NCBI GenBank assembly: GCA_003131945.1
Contig: PKWD01000462.1
Span: forward strand, 8,138 to 14,444
From: Acidimicrobiaceae bacterium
Lineage (GTDB): Bacteria > Actinomycetota > Acidimicrobiia > Acidimicrobiales > UBA8190
Direction of reading: 5' to 3'
DNA: 6,307 nt
Part shown: piece after piece, positions 1 through 6,064 of the stretch
Position numbering within the stretch: the first letter of the stretch is position 1
Layout of the letters: each line of letters opens with the position of its first letter
Program-made: the position numbers and the translations under genes
The notes under the pieces: generated by a model
The model's input: only the letters and a program-made list of their open reading frames with translations
The model's database searches: none
Told to the model about the DNA's origin: nothing

Positions 1-115
1 GGTCCCCCCATGCCGCGCCCAACTGGCGCGCCACGTGGGGGAGCTTGTCGGGTCCCAGGACGATCAGGGCGACCACCAGGAGGACCAGGATTTTTGCGGG
101 GCTGAGCGACAGCAT
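1..115 (-). CDS. TatA/TatB-family twin-arginine translocase subunit, N-terminal part (cut by window edge)
   Basis: The first 38 codons are visible; the rest lies beyond the left edge. The peptide has a short polar N-terminus, one hydrophobic segment (about residues 9-20, rich in Leu, Val and Ile), then a Gly-Pro-Asp-Lys-Leu-Pro hinge and the start of an amphipathic helix (HVARQLGAAW). This is the standard architecture of TatA/TatB proteins, which help move folded Tat substrates across the cytoplasmic membrane. The Gly-Pro-Asp-Lys-Leu-Pro hinge is more like TatB than the Phe-Gly-x-Lys-Lys-Leu-Pro of typical TatA, but the C-terminal part needed to decide is missing. The ATG at 115 is the only reasonable start, since an in-frame TAG lies four codons upstream. 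No clear Shine-Dalgarno is seen; a TAGACT hexamer ends 9 bases before the ATG. It follows lepB on the same strand after 102 bases. Confidence 0.85.
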   Translation of the reverse strand, partial: MLSLSPAKILVLLVVALIVLGPDKLPHVARQLGAAWGD

Positions 116-124
116 GCGATATGG

Positions 125-130
125 AGTCTA
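125..130 (-). promoter_or_regulatory. possible -10 element before the Tat-family gene
   Basis: TAGACT on the minus strand fits the TANNNT pattern of actinobacterial -10 hexamers and lies 9 bases before the ATG at 115, which would give a leader of about 2 bases. There is no recognisable -35 element. The 102-base gap to lepB leaves room for a separate promoter. The assignment rests on a three-base match and is weak. Confidence 0.2.
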
Positions 131-217
131 CGAGAGCAGGGGCCGCCCTGGATGACGGAGATCGGTACCCCGACGACGAGGTGCGTGGGCCGGGCCGGGG
201 TCGGTCTGGTTCGTCGG

Positions 218-904
218 TCAGAAGGCGTGGAAGCGCGACAAGGGCCAGATCAGCAGCACCACGCGCCCCACGATGAGCGACCGGGGGATGGGGCCGAAAA
301 AACGACTGTCCTGGGAGTCGGACCGGTTGTCCCCCATCACGAAGTACTCGTTCGGGGGCACCTTCTGCGTCCTGATGTCCGTTGTCACGATGCCCCGCCC
401 GAGCCACGGCTCCGGCAAGACCTTGCCGTTGATGTAGACGCGGCCACCCCGGGACGATATGACATCACCGGGTAGGCCGATGACGCGCTTGACCAGATCC
501 TTGATGGTGGGATCGGCCACCTCCTTCGGAGGCTTGGCGAAGACGACGATGTCACCCCGACCCACGCCATGGAGGTGATAGCTCAGCTTGTCGACCAGGA
601 TCCTGTCCCCGATCAAGAGCGTCGGCTCCATGGACGCCGAGGGGATGAAGTAGGTCTGGACGACATAGGCACGCACGCCGAAGGCCACGGCCACGGCGAC
701 GCCGAGAACGACGAGCCACTCGAGGGCCCACCGTCCTTGCCGCGACGGCCGGACACCGCCCGCACCGGGAGCGACGGCACCAAAAATGTCGTCGTGAGCT
801 CCGTCGGGGATGATGCCGTCGACGCCGGCGTCACGAGGGCTCCCCTCGCCGGCTTTGCCTATGGGCGTCAACCCGGAGTGCGAGTCACCCTCATCCCCAC
901 CCAC
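218..904 (-). CDS. lepB: signal peptidase I (type I leader peptidase, S26 family)
   Basis: This 228-residue membrane protease removes signal peptides from exported preproteins on the outer face of the cytoplasmic membrane. It has a Gly/Asp/Pro-rich cytoplasmic N-terminus of about 58 residues, one transmembrane segment (about 61-79), then the catalytic domain. The Ser-Lys dyad is intact: Ser91 in the Ser-Ala-Ser-Met-Glu-Pro-Thr motif and Lys139 in the Lys-Arg-Val-Ile-Gly-Leu-Pro-Gly-Asp motif. The late conserved box, Gly-Asp-Asn-Arg-x-x-Ser-x-Asp-Ser-Arg, is at 191-201. The single TM anchor is typical of actinobacterial and Gram-positive enzymes. The GTG start at 904 is supported by GAGG 5 bases upstream and an in-frame stop before it; no other start lies between. 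The gene begins 51 bases after pafA on the same strand, so read-through is possible. The identification is firm; the exact substrates are unknown. Confidence 0.96.
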   Translation of the reverse strand: MGGDEGDSHSGLTPIGKAGEGSPRDAGVDGIIPDGAHDDIFGAVAPGAGGVRPSRQGRWALEWLVVLGVAVAVAFGVRAYVVQTYFIPSASMEPTLLIGDRILVDKLSYHLHGVGRGDIVVFAKPPKEVADPTIKDLVKRVIGLPGDVISSRGGRVYINGKVLPEPWLGRGIVTTDIRTQKVPPNEYFVMGDNRSDSQDSRFFGPIPRSLIVGRVVLLIWPLSRFHAF

Positions 905-907
905 GGT

Positions 908-913
908 CGCCTC
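908..913 (-). promoter_or_regulatory. Shine-Dalgarno site of lepB
   Basis: GAGGCG on the minus strand, with GAGG ending 5 bases before the GTG at 904. It decides this GTG as the lepB start, because the frame has no ATG until the catalytic Ser-Met far downstream. Confidence 0.6.
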
Positions 914-955
914 ATGCGTCCTGACGGGTCAGGGCCGACCAGGGTCCACCCGCCA

Positions 956-2314
956 TCACAGGCTGGCGATCAGCTTCTCGACCCGTTCGTCGTGCGACCG
1001 GAAGGGATCCTTCAGCAGCACGGTCCGCTGGGCCTGATCGTTCAACTTGAGATGCACCCAGTCCACCGTGAAGTCGCGTCGTCGCTCCTTCGCCTTGCGG
1101 ATGAACTCCCCGCGCAGTCGCGCCCGGGTCGTCTGCGGCGGACGGTTCATGGCTTCGGTAACGGTGGCGTCGTCGGTGATGCGGTCCACGCGGTCCCGGG
1201 CTTCCACGCGGTAGTACAGCCCACGGGTCCGGTTGACGTCGTGGTACTGCAGGTCCAGCAGCGCCACCTTCGGATGCCCGAGAGGCAGGCCGTGACGGGC
1301 CCGGTAGCCCTCGATCAGCTGGTGCTTCGTCACCCAGTCGCACTCGCGGCCCAGGGTCATGGGATCGGACTCGAGGCCCTTCAGGCAGTGCTCCCACATG
1401 TCGAGGGCCTGGTCCTCCTGGGGCGACAGGCCGTGAGTGTCCCGGTAACGAAGCGCCCGGGTCAGGTACTCCGACTGGATGTCCAGGGCGCTCACCTCGC
1501 GGCCGTTGGCCAGGCGGACCTGGCGGCGGCAGGTGAGGTCGTGGCTGATCTCGCGGATGGCCCTGATGGGGTTCTCGAGGGTGAGGTCGCGCAGCACCGT
1601 GCCGGGATCCTCGAGCATCCGCAGCAAGATGCTGGTGGTACCGACCTTCAAGAATGTGGCGTACTCGCTCATGTTCGAATCGCCCACGATGACATGCAGA
1701 CGGCGGAACCGCTCGGCGTCGGCATGAGGCTCGTCGCGGGTGTTGATGATGGGCCGGCTGCGCGTGGTGGCCGACGAGACTCCCTCCCAGATGTGCTCCG
1801 CTCTCTGAGACAGGCAGTACACGGCCCCCCGTGCCGTCTGCAGCACCTTGCCGGCGCCGGCGAAGATCTGCCGGCTCACGAGGAAGGGTATGAGGATCTC
1901 CGTGTAGTGGGCGAAGTCGTCGCGCCTGCTGGTCAGATAGTTCTCGTGGCAGCCGTAGGAGTTTCCGGCCGAGTCGGTATTGTTCTTGAAGAGGTAGATG
2001 ACCCCTCTGATGCCCTCCTCGCGCAACCGCGCCTCGGCGCCGGTCACCAGGTGGTCGAGGATCCGCTCCCCCGCCTTGTCGTGGGCCACCAGGTCGGCGA
2101 TGGAGTCACATTCGGGCGTGGCGTATTCGGGGTGGCTCCCGACGTCGAGGTACAGACGGGCCCCGTTCTCGAGAAACACATTCGACGACCGGCCCCAGCT
2201 GACGACCCGGCGGAACAGGTAGCGGGCCACCTCGTCGGGGCTCAGTCGACGTTGCCCGCGCAATGTGCACGTGACCCCGTACTCGTTCTCCAGCCCGAAG
2301 ATGCGTTTCTCCAC
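956..2314 (-). CDS. pafA: Pup-protein ligase PafA
   Basis: PafA uses ATP to phosphorylate the C-terminal Glu of Pup and joins it by an isopeptide bond to substrate lysines, marking them for the proteasome. From the GTG at 2314 the protein has 452 residues, the usual length for the family. Visible motifs: Gly-Leu-Glu-Asn-Glu-Tyr-Gly at 7-13 (Glu9 and Glu11, Mg-ATP binding strand), [11 protein letters not shown] around Asp57 (the catalytic base position), Asn-Asn-Thr-Asp at 111-114, Arg-Asp-Glu-Pro-His-Ala-Asp at 193-199, and a C-terminal domain ending in an Arg/Lys-rich stretch and a conserved Asp-Pro-Phe. It lacks the Dop-type loop before Asp57, which separates it from Dop in the same window. 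The frame stays open upstream to 2497, giving up to 61 extra residues, but these look nothing like PafA and overlap the divergent gene. A TACGTT hexamer 7 bases before this GTG supports the start. Confidence 0.95.
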   Translation of the reverse strand: MEKRIFGLENEYGVTCTLRGQRRLSPDEVARYLFRRVVSWGRSSNVFLENGARLYLDVGSHPEYATPECDSIADLVAHDKAGERILDHLVTGAEARLREEGIRGVIYLFKNNTDSAGNSYGCHENYLTSRRDDFAHYTEILIPFLVSRQIFAGAGKVLQTARGAVYCLSQRAEHIWEGVSSATTRSRPIINTRDEPHADAERFRRLHVIVGDSNMSEYATFLKVGTTSILLRMLEDPGTVLRDLTLENPIRAIREISHDLTCRRQVRLANGREVSALDIQSEYLTRALRYRDTHGLSPQEDQALDMWEHCLKGLESDPMTLGRECDWVTKHQLIEGYRARHGLPLGHPKVALLDLQYHDVNRTRGLYYRVEARDRVDRITDDATVTEAMNRPPQTTRARLRGEFIRKAKERRRDFTVDWVHLKLNDQAQRTVLLKDPFRSHDERVEKLIASL

Positions 2315-2321
2315 CAGATCC

Positions 2322-2327
2322 AACGTA
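2322..2327 (-). promoter_or_regulatory. candidate -10 element of pafA (leaderless start)
   Basis: TACGTT on the minus strand matches TANNNT and is followed by exactly 7 bases and then the GTG at 2314. Transcription would begin at or next to the G of the start codon. No Shine-Dalgarno is present before this GTG, and no -35 match is seen. The same geometry is found at dop and at the DUF2007-like gene. This is inference from position and composition. Confidence 0.45.
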
Positions 2328-2389
2328 GTGCCCGCACCGGGCTTTCCTATGACGCTTGACCTCCCCGTGCGCCTGACAATGACCGGCGG

Positions 2390-2395
2390 TAGCAT
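2390..2395 (+). promoter_or_regulatory. candidate -10 element of the DUF2007-like gene (leaderless start)
   Basis: TAGCAT on the plus strand is followed by exactly 7 bases and then an in-frame GTG at 2403. No Shine-Dalgarno stands in front of either this GTG or the ATGs at 2379 and 2418. A TTGACC at 2356-2361 lies 28 bases upstream of the hexamer, too far to be its -35 element. Confidence 0.4.
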
Positions 2396-2396
2396 C

Positions 2397-2415
2397 CCGG
2401 GGGTGTCGTCCCCGG
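2397..2415. repeat. inverted repeat at the 5' end of the DUF2007-like gene
   Basis: CCGGGG at 2397-2402 and CCCCGG at 2410-2415 form a perfect 6-base inverted repeat around a 7-base loop. It spans the GTG at 2403 and ends 2 bases before the ATG at 2418. It could fold in RNA over the start region or serve as an operator between the divergent genes. In DNA this GC-rich, six-base arms can arise by chance. Confidence 0.35.
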
Positions 2416-2657
2416 TCATGGTTCCCCTCACAATCGTCGGTTCCTCGTTCGAGGCCCGGGTCCTCATGGCCCGGCTGGGAGCCGATGGGATCCTCACCCA
2501 GGTACGCAGCGGCAGTGACGGGACCTATCCCCTGCCCGGACCCGTCGAACTCCTGGTCGTCGAGAATCAGGCCGACGAGGCACGCGAGCTGCTGATGGCC
2601 GACCAGGTCGAGGCTCTCTTCGACGACCTCAGCCTGGGCACCCTGGACGACACCTAG
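2403..2657 (+). CDS. small DUF2007-like (putative signal-transducing) protein
   Basis: The only plus-strand gene with clear protein character here: 84 residues from GTG 2403, or 79 from the ATG at 2418. The pattern fits the DUF2007 family: a first strand (VPLTIVGSS), then Phe-Glu-Ala-Arg at the head of a helix ending in Leu-Gly-Ala-Asp-Gly-Ile, a second strand, and Val-Glu-Leu-Leu-Val-Val followed by a helix with Asp-Glu-Ala-Arg-Glu-Leu-Leu. The tail is acidic, without Cys or membrane segments. DUF2007 members have a ferredoxin-like fold resembling PII-type proteins; their biochemical role is not established. It runs divergent from pafA and convergent to prcA, 44 bases from the end of prcA. 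The start is uncertain: GTG 2403 has a TAGCAT 7 bases upstream, ATG 2418 has no clear ribosome site, and ATG 2379 would add a low-complexity stretch. Confidence 0.75.
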   Translation: MSSPVMVPLTIVGSSFEARVLMARLGADGILTQVRSGSDGTYPLPGPVELLVVENQADEARELLMADQVEALFDDLSLGTLDDT

Positions 2658-2663
2658 ACAGCT

Positions 2664-2685
2664 GGGGTCCGTGCCGGTCGGCCCC
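2664..2685. terminator. weak GC hairpin between the convergent DUF2007-like gene and prcA
   Basis: GGGGTC at 2664-2669 can pair with GGCCCC at 2680-2685 (five Watson-Crick pairs and one G-U in plus-strand RNA), leaving a 10-base loop. Its place in the 44-base gap between two convergent genes suits a shared transcription end. There is no T-run on either side, so it is not a canonical intrinsic terminator, and the call is tentative. Confidence 0.25.
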
Positions 2686-2701
2686 GTGGTGCCCTCGGGT
2701 G

Positions 2702-3445
2702 CTACGAACCCTCGTCGGGCGGAGACGTCGGGGCGGCCGCCTTGGAGCCACGACCGCCGCGGCGGGGAGCGGACAGGCGCTGGCCGAGCTCCTCCACCCC
2801 TAGTCGTCGGAAGGCGCGTCGCCCGGTCGTCCGGGCCAGAACGGCGACCTCGAGATCCTCGGCTCCGAGGGTGCGATCGGGGCCCGCCAGGGCCGACACC
2901 GCCCCCCGCAGGGCCGTGTCGAGATCCCAGCCGTCGACGAAGGCGGCGGCCACTCGGGTGGTGATCGTCTCCGTCTCACCACCGAGGACGGCGAAGTGGT
3001 CCTCGTCGGTGATCGTGCCTTCGTAGGCAATGTGGTAGAGCTGATCGTGTCGCTGGTCCGTTCCCAACTCGGCCACCAGGACCTCGACCTCGAGGGGCTT
3101 CATCTCGTGGGTGAAGACCTGGCCCAGGTATTGGGCGTAGAGGTTGGCCAACGAACGGGCGTCGACGTCTTCGCGACTGAAGGCGAAACCCTTGGTGTCG
3201 GCATGCCGGACGCCAGAGACGCGCAGTTGATCGAACTCGTTGTACTTCCCCACTCCGGCGAAGGCGATGCGGTCGTAGATCTCACTCACCTTGTGCAAGG
3301 AGCGCGACGGGTTCTCGGCCACCATGAGGATGCCGCCGTCGTAGATCGTGGCCACGAGGGACCGGCCCCGGGCGATGCCCTTCTGTGCGTACTCGGCCCG
3401 GTCCTTCATGACCTGTTCTGGCGCTACGTAGTAGGGCATGGTCAT
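2702..3445 (-). CDS. prcA: 20S proteasome alpha subunit
   Basis: PrcA forms the outer heptameric rings of the bacterial 20S proteasome, gates substrate entry and docks the ARC/Mpa ATPase. The 247 residues match the usual length. The N-terminus ([12 protein letters not shown]) is the gating peptide and H0 helix of bacterial alpha subunits, followed by Arg-Lys-like Gln-Lys-Gly-Ile-Ala-Arg-Gly at 21-27 and Ala-Glu-Asn-Pro-Ser-Arg-Ser-Leu at 43-50. Lys52 is at the position that in M. tuberculosis PrcA receives the C-terminus of Mpa. There is no catalytic Thr, as expected. The last 25 residues are a Pro/Arg/Gly/Ser-rich, probably disordered tail. The ATG at 3445 overlaps the prcB TGA (ATGA) and has GGAGGTG 7 bases upstream, which favours it over the ATG two codons later. 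Probably the last gene of the dop-pup-prcB-prcA operon. Confidence 0.97.
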   Translation of the reverse strand: MTMPYYVAPEQVMKDRAEYAQKGIARGRSLVATIYDGGILMVAENPSRSLHKVSEIYDRIAFAGVGKYNEFDQLRVSGVRHADTKGFAFSREDVDARSLANLYAQYLGQVFTHEMKPLEVEVLVAELGTDQRHDQLYHIAYEGTITDEDHFAVLGGETETITTRVAAAFVDGWDLDTALRGAVSALAGPDRTLGAEDLEVAVLARTTGRRAFRRLGVEELGQRLSAPRRGGRGSKAAAPTSPPDEGS

Positions 3446-4278
3446 GCGGGCTCACCTCCACGGTTTGGGGCGCCGAAGGCTTCGCGTTCAGTCCGTTTGC
3501 GGTCGATCAATGTGGCGAAGTGCTCCGCCACCTCGTCTTCGTCGGCTTGGAGGTAGCCGTCGGCCGTCACCACCGCGACCAGCGGGTAGATTCCGCGCAC
3601 GAGGTCGGGGCCGCCCGTGCCGGCGTCCTCGTCAGCTGCCTCGTAGAGGGCCTGGATGGCGAGTTCGACCGCTTCATCACGCGAGAGGCTTTCGCGAAAT
3701 CCGAGTTTGATCGTGGTCCGCGCGTCGCGCCCCCCCGAGCCGGTGGCTTGGAAATCAGCCTCCTCGTAATGGCCCCCGGTGACGTCGTAGGTGAAGATCC
3801 GCCCAGACCCGCGGGCGAGGTCGTAGCCGGCGAAGAGCGGGACCACGGCCAGGCCCTGCATGGCGAGGGGAAGATGCTGGCGGACCATCTGGGCCAGCTG
3901 GTTGGCCTTGCCCTCGAGGCTGAGGGTGACCCCTTCAACCTTCTCGTAGTGCTCGAGTTGGACTTGGAAGAGTCGAACCATCTCGACGGCGAAACCCGCG
4001 GCCCCGGCGATGGCCACCGCCGAGTAGCGGTCGGCGGGGAACACCTTCTCCATGGCCCGGTGGGCGATGATGTGGCCTTCGGTGGCGCGGCGGTCGCCGG
4101 CCATGATCACACCGTCCCCATACCGCAAGGCCACCACGGTCGTGCCGTGGCGGACGGTCAGCGTTCCCGCCGACGCGTCAGTTCCCGGGAGAAGCGGTGT
4201 GGTGGGATTGGTCCTGCGCAGCAGGGCGGCGAAACTGGGACCGGGGTCATCCCCGGAGGGGAAGAGCGGCAGGCCCAC
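3442..4278 (-). CDS. prcB: 20S proteasome beta subunit (catalytic, with propeptide)
   Basis: PrcB forms the two inner rings and carries the proteolytic sites. It is made with a propeptide that is removed autocatalytically during assembly. In this 278-residue protein the cleavage motif is His-Gly before Thr46, so the propeptide is about 45 residues and mature PrcB about 233. Counting Thr46 as Thr1, the catalytic set falls exactly at the known places: Asp17 (residue 62, in Gly-Asp-Arg-Arg) and Lys33 (residue 78). The Gly-Ser-Gly-Gly motif (180-183) and Gly-Gly-Pro-Asp-Leu-Val-Arg-Gly (222-229) are also conserved. The GTG start at 4278 has GGGGAG 7 bases upstream, inside the last codons of pup; the gap to pup is 4 bases. 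It overlaps prcA by 4 bases, which suggests coupled translation and matched alpha and beta levels. Nothing suggests inactivation. Confidence 0.98.
   Translation of the reverse strand: MGLPLFPSGDDPGPSFAALLRRTNPTTPLLPGTDASAGTLTVRHGTTVVALRYGDGVIMAGDRRATEGHIIAHRAMEKVFPADRYSAVAIAGAAGFAVEMVRLFQVQLEHYEKVEGVTLSLEGKANQLAQMVRQHLPLAMQGLAVVPLFAGYDLARGSGRIFTYDVTGGHYEEADFQATGSGGRDARTTIKLGFRESLSRDEAVELAIQALYEAADEDAGTGGPDLVRGIYPLVAVVTADGYLQADEDEVAEHFATLIDRKRTEREAFGAPNRGGEPA
3453..3459 (-). promoter_or_regulatory. Shine-Dalgarno site of prcA
   Basis: GGAGGTG on the minus strand, 7 bases before the ATG at 3445 and inside the end of prcB. It is the strongest ribosome site in the window and fixes the prcA start at the first rather than the second nearby ATG. 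Confidence 0.8.
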
Positions 4279-4282
4279 GCAG

Positions 4283-4480
4283 TTACTCCCCGCCCTTTTG
4301 GACGTAGTTGCGGACGAACTCTTCGGCGTTCTCCTCGAGGACTTCGTCGATCTCGTCGAGCAGGTCGTCGAGCTCGGCCTTCAGTTTCTCTCCCTGCGCG
4401 GCAGTGGGCGGGGCCTCCTCGATCACCTGTTCCTCGCGCGGGGCCGCCGCTGGCTTGCGCTTCAACTCCCGTTCAGGCAT
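4283..4480 (-). CDS. pup: prokaryotic ubiquitin-like protein Pup
   Basis: Pup is the small, intrinsically disordered protein tag attached to lysines of proteasome substrates. This one has 65 residues, close to the usual 60-70. The N-terminal half is Lys/Arg/Pro/Ala-rich; residues 31-52 form the acidic Leu-rich segment that becomes a helix on binding the ARC/Mpa coiled coil; the end is [12 protein letters not shown], the PafA/Dop-binding signature. It ends in Gly-Gly-Glu, not the Gly-Gly-Gln of M. tuberculosis Pup, so it is ready for ligation without deamidation. Lysines are at 7, 9, 32, 34 and 62. The ATG at 4480 has AGGGGAG 7 bases upstream, overlapping the dop stop codon. It lies 12 bases after dop and 4 before prcB, the classic context. 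Confidence 0.98.
   Translation of the reverse strand: MPERELKRKPAAAPREEQVIEEAPPTAAQGEKLKAELDDLLDEIDEVLEENAEEFVRNYVQKGGE
4286..4291 (-). promoter_or_regulatory. Shine-Dalgarno site of prcB, inside the last pup codons
   Basis: GGGGAG on the minus strand ends 7 bases before the prcB GTG at 4278. These six bases are exactly the last two sense codons of pup, GGG (Gly) and GAG (Glu), so the same bases encode the Pup C-terminus and recruit ribosomes to prcB. Confidence 0.65.
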
Positions 4481-4487
4481 CCGTCTG

Positions 4488-4494
4488 CTCCCCT
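4488..4494 (-). promoter_or_regulatory. Shine-Dalgarno site of pup
   Basis: AGGGGAG on the minus strand, 7 bases before the pup ATG at 4480. Its first two bases are part of the dop TAG stop codon, which suggests translational coupling of dop and pup. Confidence 0.7.
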
Positions 4495-5980
4495 AACCGC
4501 TCAACCGTTCCAACAACTCCGCCGGCGTGGCGCATTCTTTAAGCAACTCCTCGACATGTTCGGCTGTTCCACGAAGCGGATCCATCATAGGGACGCGCCG
4601 CAGTGGGTCGGTCCCCAGGTCGAAGACCAGCGAATCCCAGTTGGCACTGGCCACCGCTGAGGCCCATCGCTTCAAGCATTGCCCCCGGAAGTAGGCGCGC
4701 GTACGTCGGGGGGGTTCGGTGACCGCCGCCAGCACGTCGGCCGGATCGAGCAGGCGCTCCGTGTCCAGCCGGGCGAACAGCGACCTCTCGGGCCGCAGGT
4801 CGTGGTACTGAAGGTCCACCGCCGCCAGGCGACTGTCGTCCCAGTCGAGACCGTGGCGCTCACGGTAGGCCTCGAGCAGCTGGAACTTGGCGGCCCAGTC
4901 GACCTGTCCCGCCACCGTGGCCGGGTCCGTCTCGAGGCCGTGCAGGACATCCTCCCAGCGCCGGAGCACCAACTGGCCCACGCTCTCACTGCCGAGACAT
5001 TCGAGGCCGCGTTCCTCGGCGTACTTCCGGGCCAGCCCGAACAGCTCCCACTGCAGAGCCAGGGCCGTGACGGTGCGGCCGTCGGCCATCTCGATCACGG
5101 TGGCCAGGGTCGGGTCGAGGGCCACCTGGCGGATGGCCTGGACCGGACTGGCGATGGCCAGATCCACCCCGTCGAAAGCGTCGTCCTCGATGAGGGCCAG
5201 AACGAGGGCCGTCGTCCCCATCTTGAGAAAGGTCGCCACCTCGGCCAGGTTGGCGTCGCCGACGATGACATGGAGACGCCGGTAGCGCTGGGGATCGGCG
5301 TGCGGCTCGTCGCGGGTGTTCACGATCGGACGCTTGAGCGTGGTCTCGAGCCCGATCTCCTCCTCGAAGAACTCCGACCGCTGTGAGATCTGGAAGGCCA
5401 CGTCGCGCCCGGCGGCCCCCGGTGTCTCGCTGCCCACCTTGCCGGCGCCACAAAAGATCTGGCGGGTCACGAAATGAGGCGTGATCAGATGGGCGATGCG
5501 GGCGAAGGGAACGGCCCTGTCCATCAGGTAATTCTCGTGGGTGCCGTAGGAATTGCCCTTGCTGTCGGAGTTGTTCTTGTAGACGACGATGGACTGGCCC
5601 TCGGGGAGCGTCCGGCGCACCGCCGCCATCGATCGCCGCAGCACCTCCTCCCCCGCTTTGTCGTACAGCACGACCTCGAGGGGATCGGCGCACTCGGGCG
5701 TAGAGAACTCGGGATGGGCGTGGTCGACGTAGTAGCGGGCCCCGTTGGTGAGCACGGCGTTGACGAGATGCGTCTCGACCTCGGGCGGCATCGAGCCCTC
5801 ACGGGCGAAGCCGCGGGCGTCGTTGCCCGGTGTCTCGTCCTCGAAGTCCCAGGCGACGCGCTGCAGGTCGGTGACGTAAGCGTTCACCAGCAAGGACGAC
5901 GACGCCACGGGATTGCCGTCGCCGCCGACGTGATGGATCCCGTACTCCGTTTCGATGCCGCAGACCTTGGCGACTGCCAC
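4493..5980 (-). CDS. dop: Pup deamidase/depupylase Dop
   Basis: Dop is a PafA paralogue that hydrolyses the Pup-lysine bond, recycling Pup, and in many species also deamidates Pup-Gln to Pup-Glu. The 495 residues suit the family. Motifs: Gly-Ile-Glu-Thr-Glu-Tyr-Gly at 8-14 (Glu10, Mg-ATP binding), Tyr-Tyr-Val-Asp-His-Ala-His-Pro-Glu around Asp86, the catalytic Asp position, Lys-Asn-Asn-Ser-Asp-Ser-Lys-Gly at 135-142, and Asn-Thr-Arg-Asp-Glu-Pro-His-Ala-Asp at 221-229. The stretch at about 44-70, with Glu-Asp-Glu-Thr-Pro-Gly-Asn-Asp-Ala-Arg-Gly, is the Dop loop that PafA lacks and is the reason for choosing Dop. The GTG at 5980 has no Shine-Dalgarno but a TAGGGT 7 bases upstream, indicating a leaderless start. 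Because Pup ends in Glu, depupylation should be its main or only job here. First gene of the four-gene operon. Confidence 0.96.
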   Translation of the reverse strand: MAVAKVCGIETEYGIHHVGGDGNPVASSSLLVNAYVTDLQRVAWDFEDETPGNDARGFAREGSMPPEVETHLVNAVLTNGARYYVDHAHPEFSTPECADPLEVVLYDKAGEEVLRRSMAAVRRTLPEGQSIVVYKNNSDSKGNSYGTHENYLMDRAVPFARIAHLITPHFVTRQIFCGAGKVGSETPGAAGRDVAFQISQRSEFFEEEIGLETTLKRPIVNTRDEPHADPQRYRRLHVIVGDANLAEVATFLKMGTTALVLALIEDDAFDGVDLAIASPVQAIRQVALDPTLATVIEMADGRTVTALALQWELFGLARKYAEERGLECLGSESVGQLVLRRWEDVLHGLETDPATVAGQVDWAAKFQLLEAYRERHGLDWDDSRLAAVDLQYHDLRPERSLFARLDTERLLDPADVLAAVTEPPRRTRAYFRGQCLKRWASAVASANWDSLVFDLGTDPLRRVPMMDPLRGTAEHVEELLKECATPAELLERLSG

Positions 5981-5987
5981 GAAAACG

Positions 5988-5993
5988 ACCCTA
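5988..5993 (-). promoter_or_regulatory. candidate -10 element of the dop-pup-prcB-prcA operon (leaderless start)
   Basis: TAGGGT on the minus strand, followed by exactly 7 bases and then the dop GTG at 5980. It sits in the 84-base gap after the ARC/Mpa stop codon. No -35 match and no Shine-Dalgarno are seen. If real, dop to prcA can be transcribed separately from the ATPase gene. Confidence 0.45.
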
Positions 5994-6064
5994 GCCCCGA
6001 CCTGAAGGCAGATCGCGGCTCGCCTGGGAATGACCCTTAGCGTCCATGACCTGCGGCGACCGGG

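Noticed and set aside
116..217. Gap between lepB and the Tat-family gene searched for an RNA gene or terminator
   Set aside because: Only a short KpnI-like palindrome and GC-rich sequence; no stable hairpin with T-run and no small frame with a ribosome site.
920..933. CCTGA-CGGG-TCAGG hairpin between pafA and lepB as a terminator
   Set aside because: The stem is only 5 bases with no T-run, and it lies close to the lepB ribosome site, so termination is not supported.
569..2359. A 596-codon open frame on the plus strand opposite pafA and lepB
   Set aside because: It is antisense to two well-recognised genes, its protein is His/Gln/Val-rich with no recognisable domain, and such frames are expected opposite high-GC genes.
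2356..2383. TTGACC with AATGAC as a plus-strand promoter for the DUF2007-like gene
   Set aside because: The -10 match is poor at acceptable spacing; the TAGCAT at 2390-2395 fits better by position.
3520..4542. A 340-codon plus-strand open frame opposite prcB and pup
   Set aside because: Antisense shadow of clear proteasome genes; the product ends in an Arg/Pro/Ser-rich run and resembles no family.
4679..5386. A 235-codon plus-strand open frame opposite dop
   Set aside because: Shadow frame with antisense composition and no ribosome site; dop on the other strand is unambiguous.
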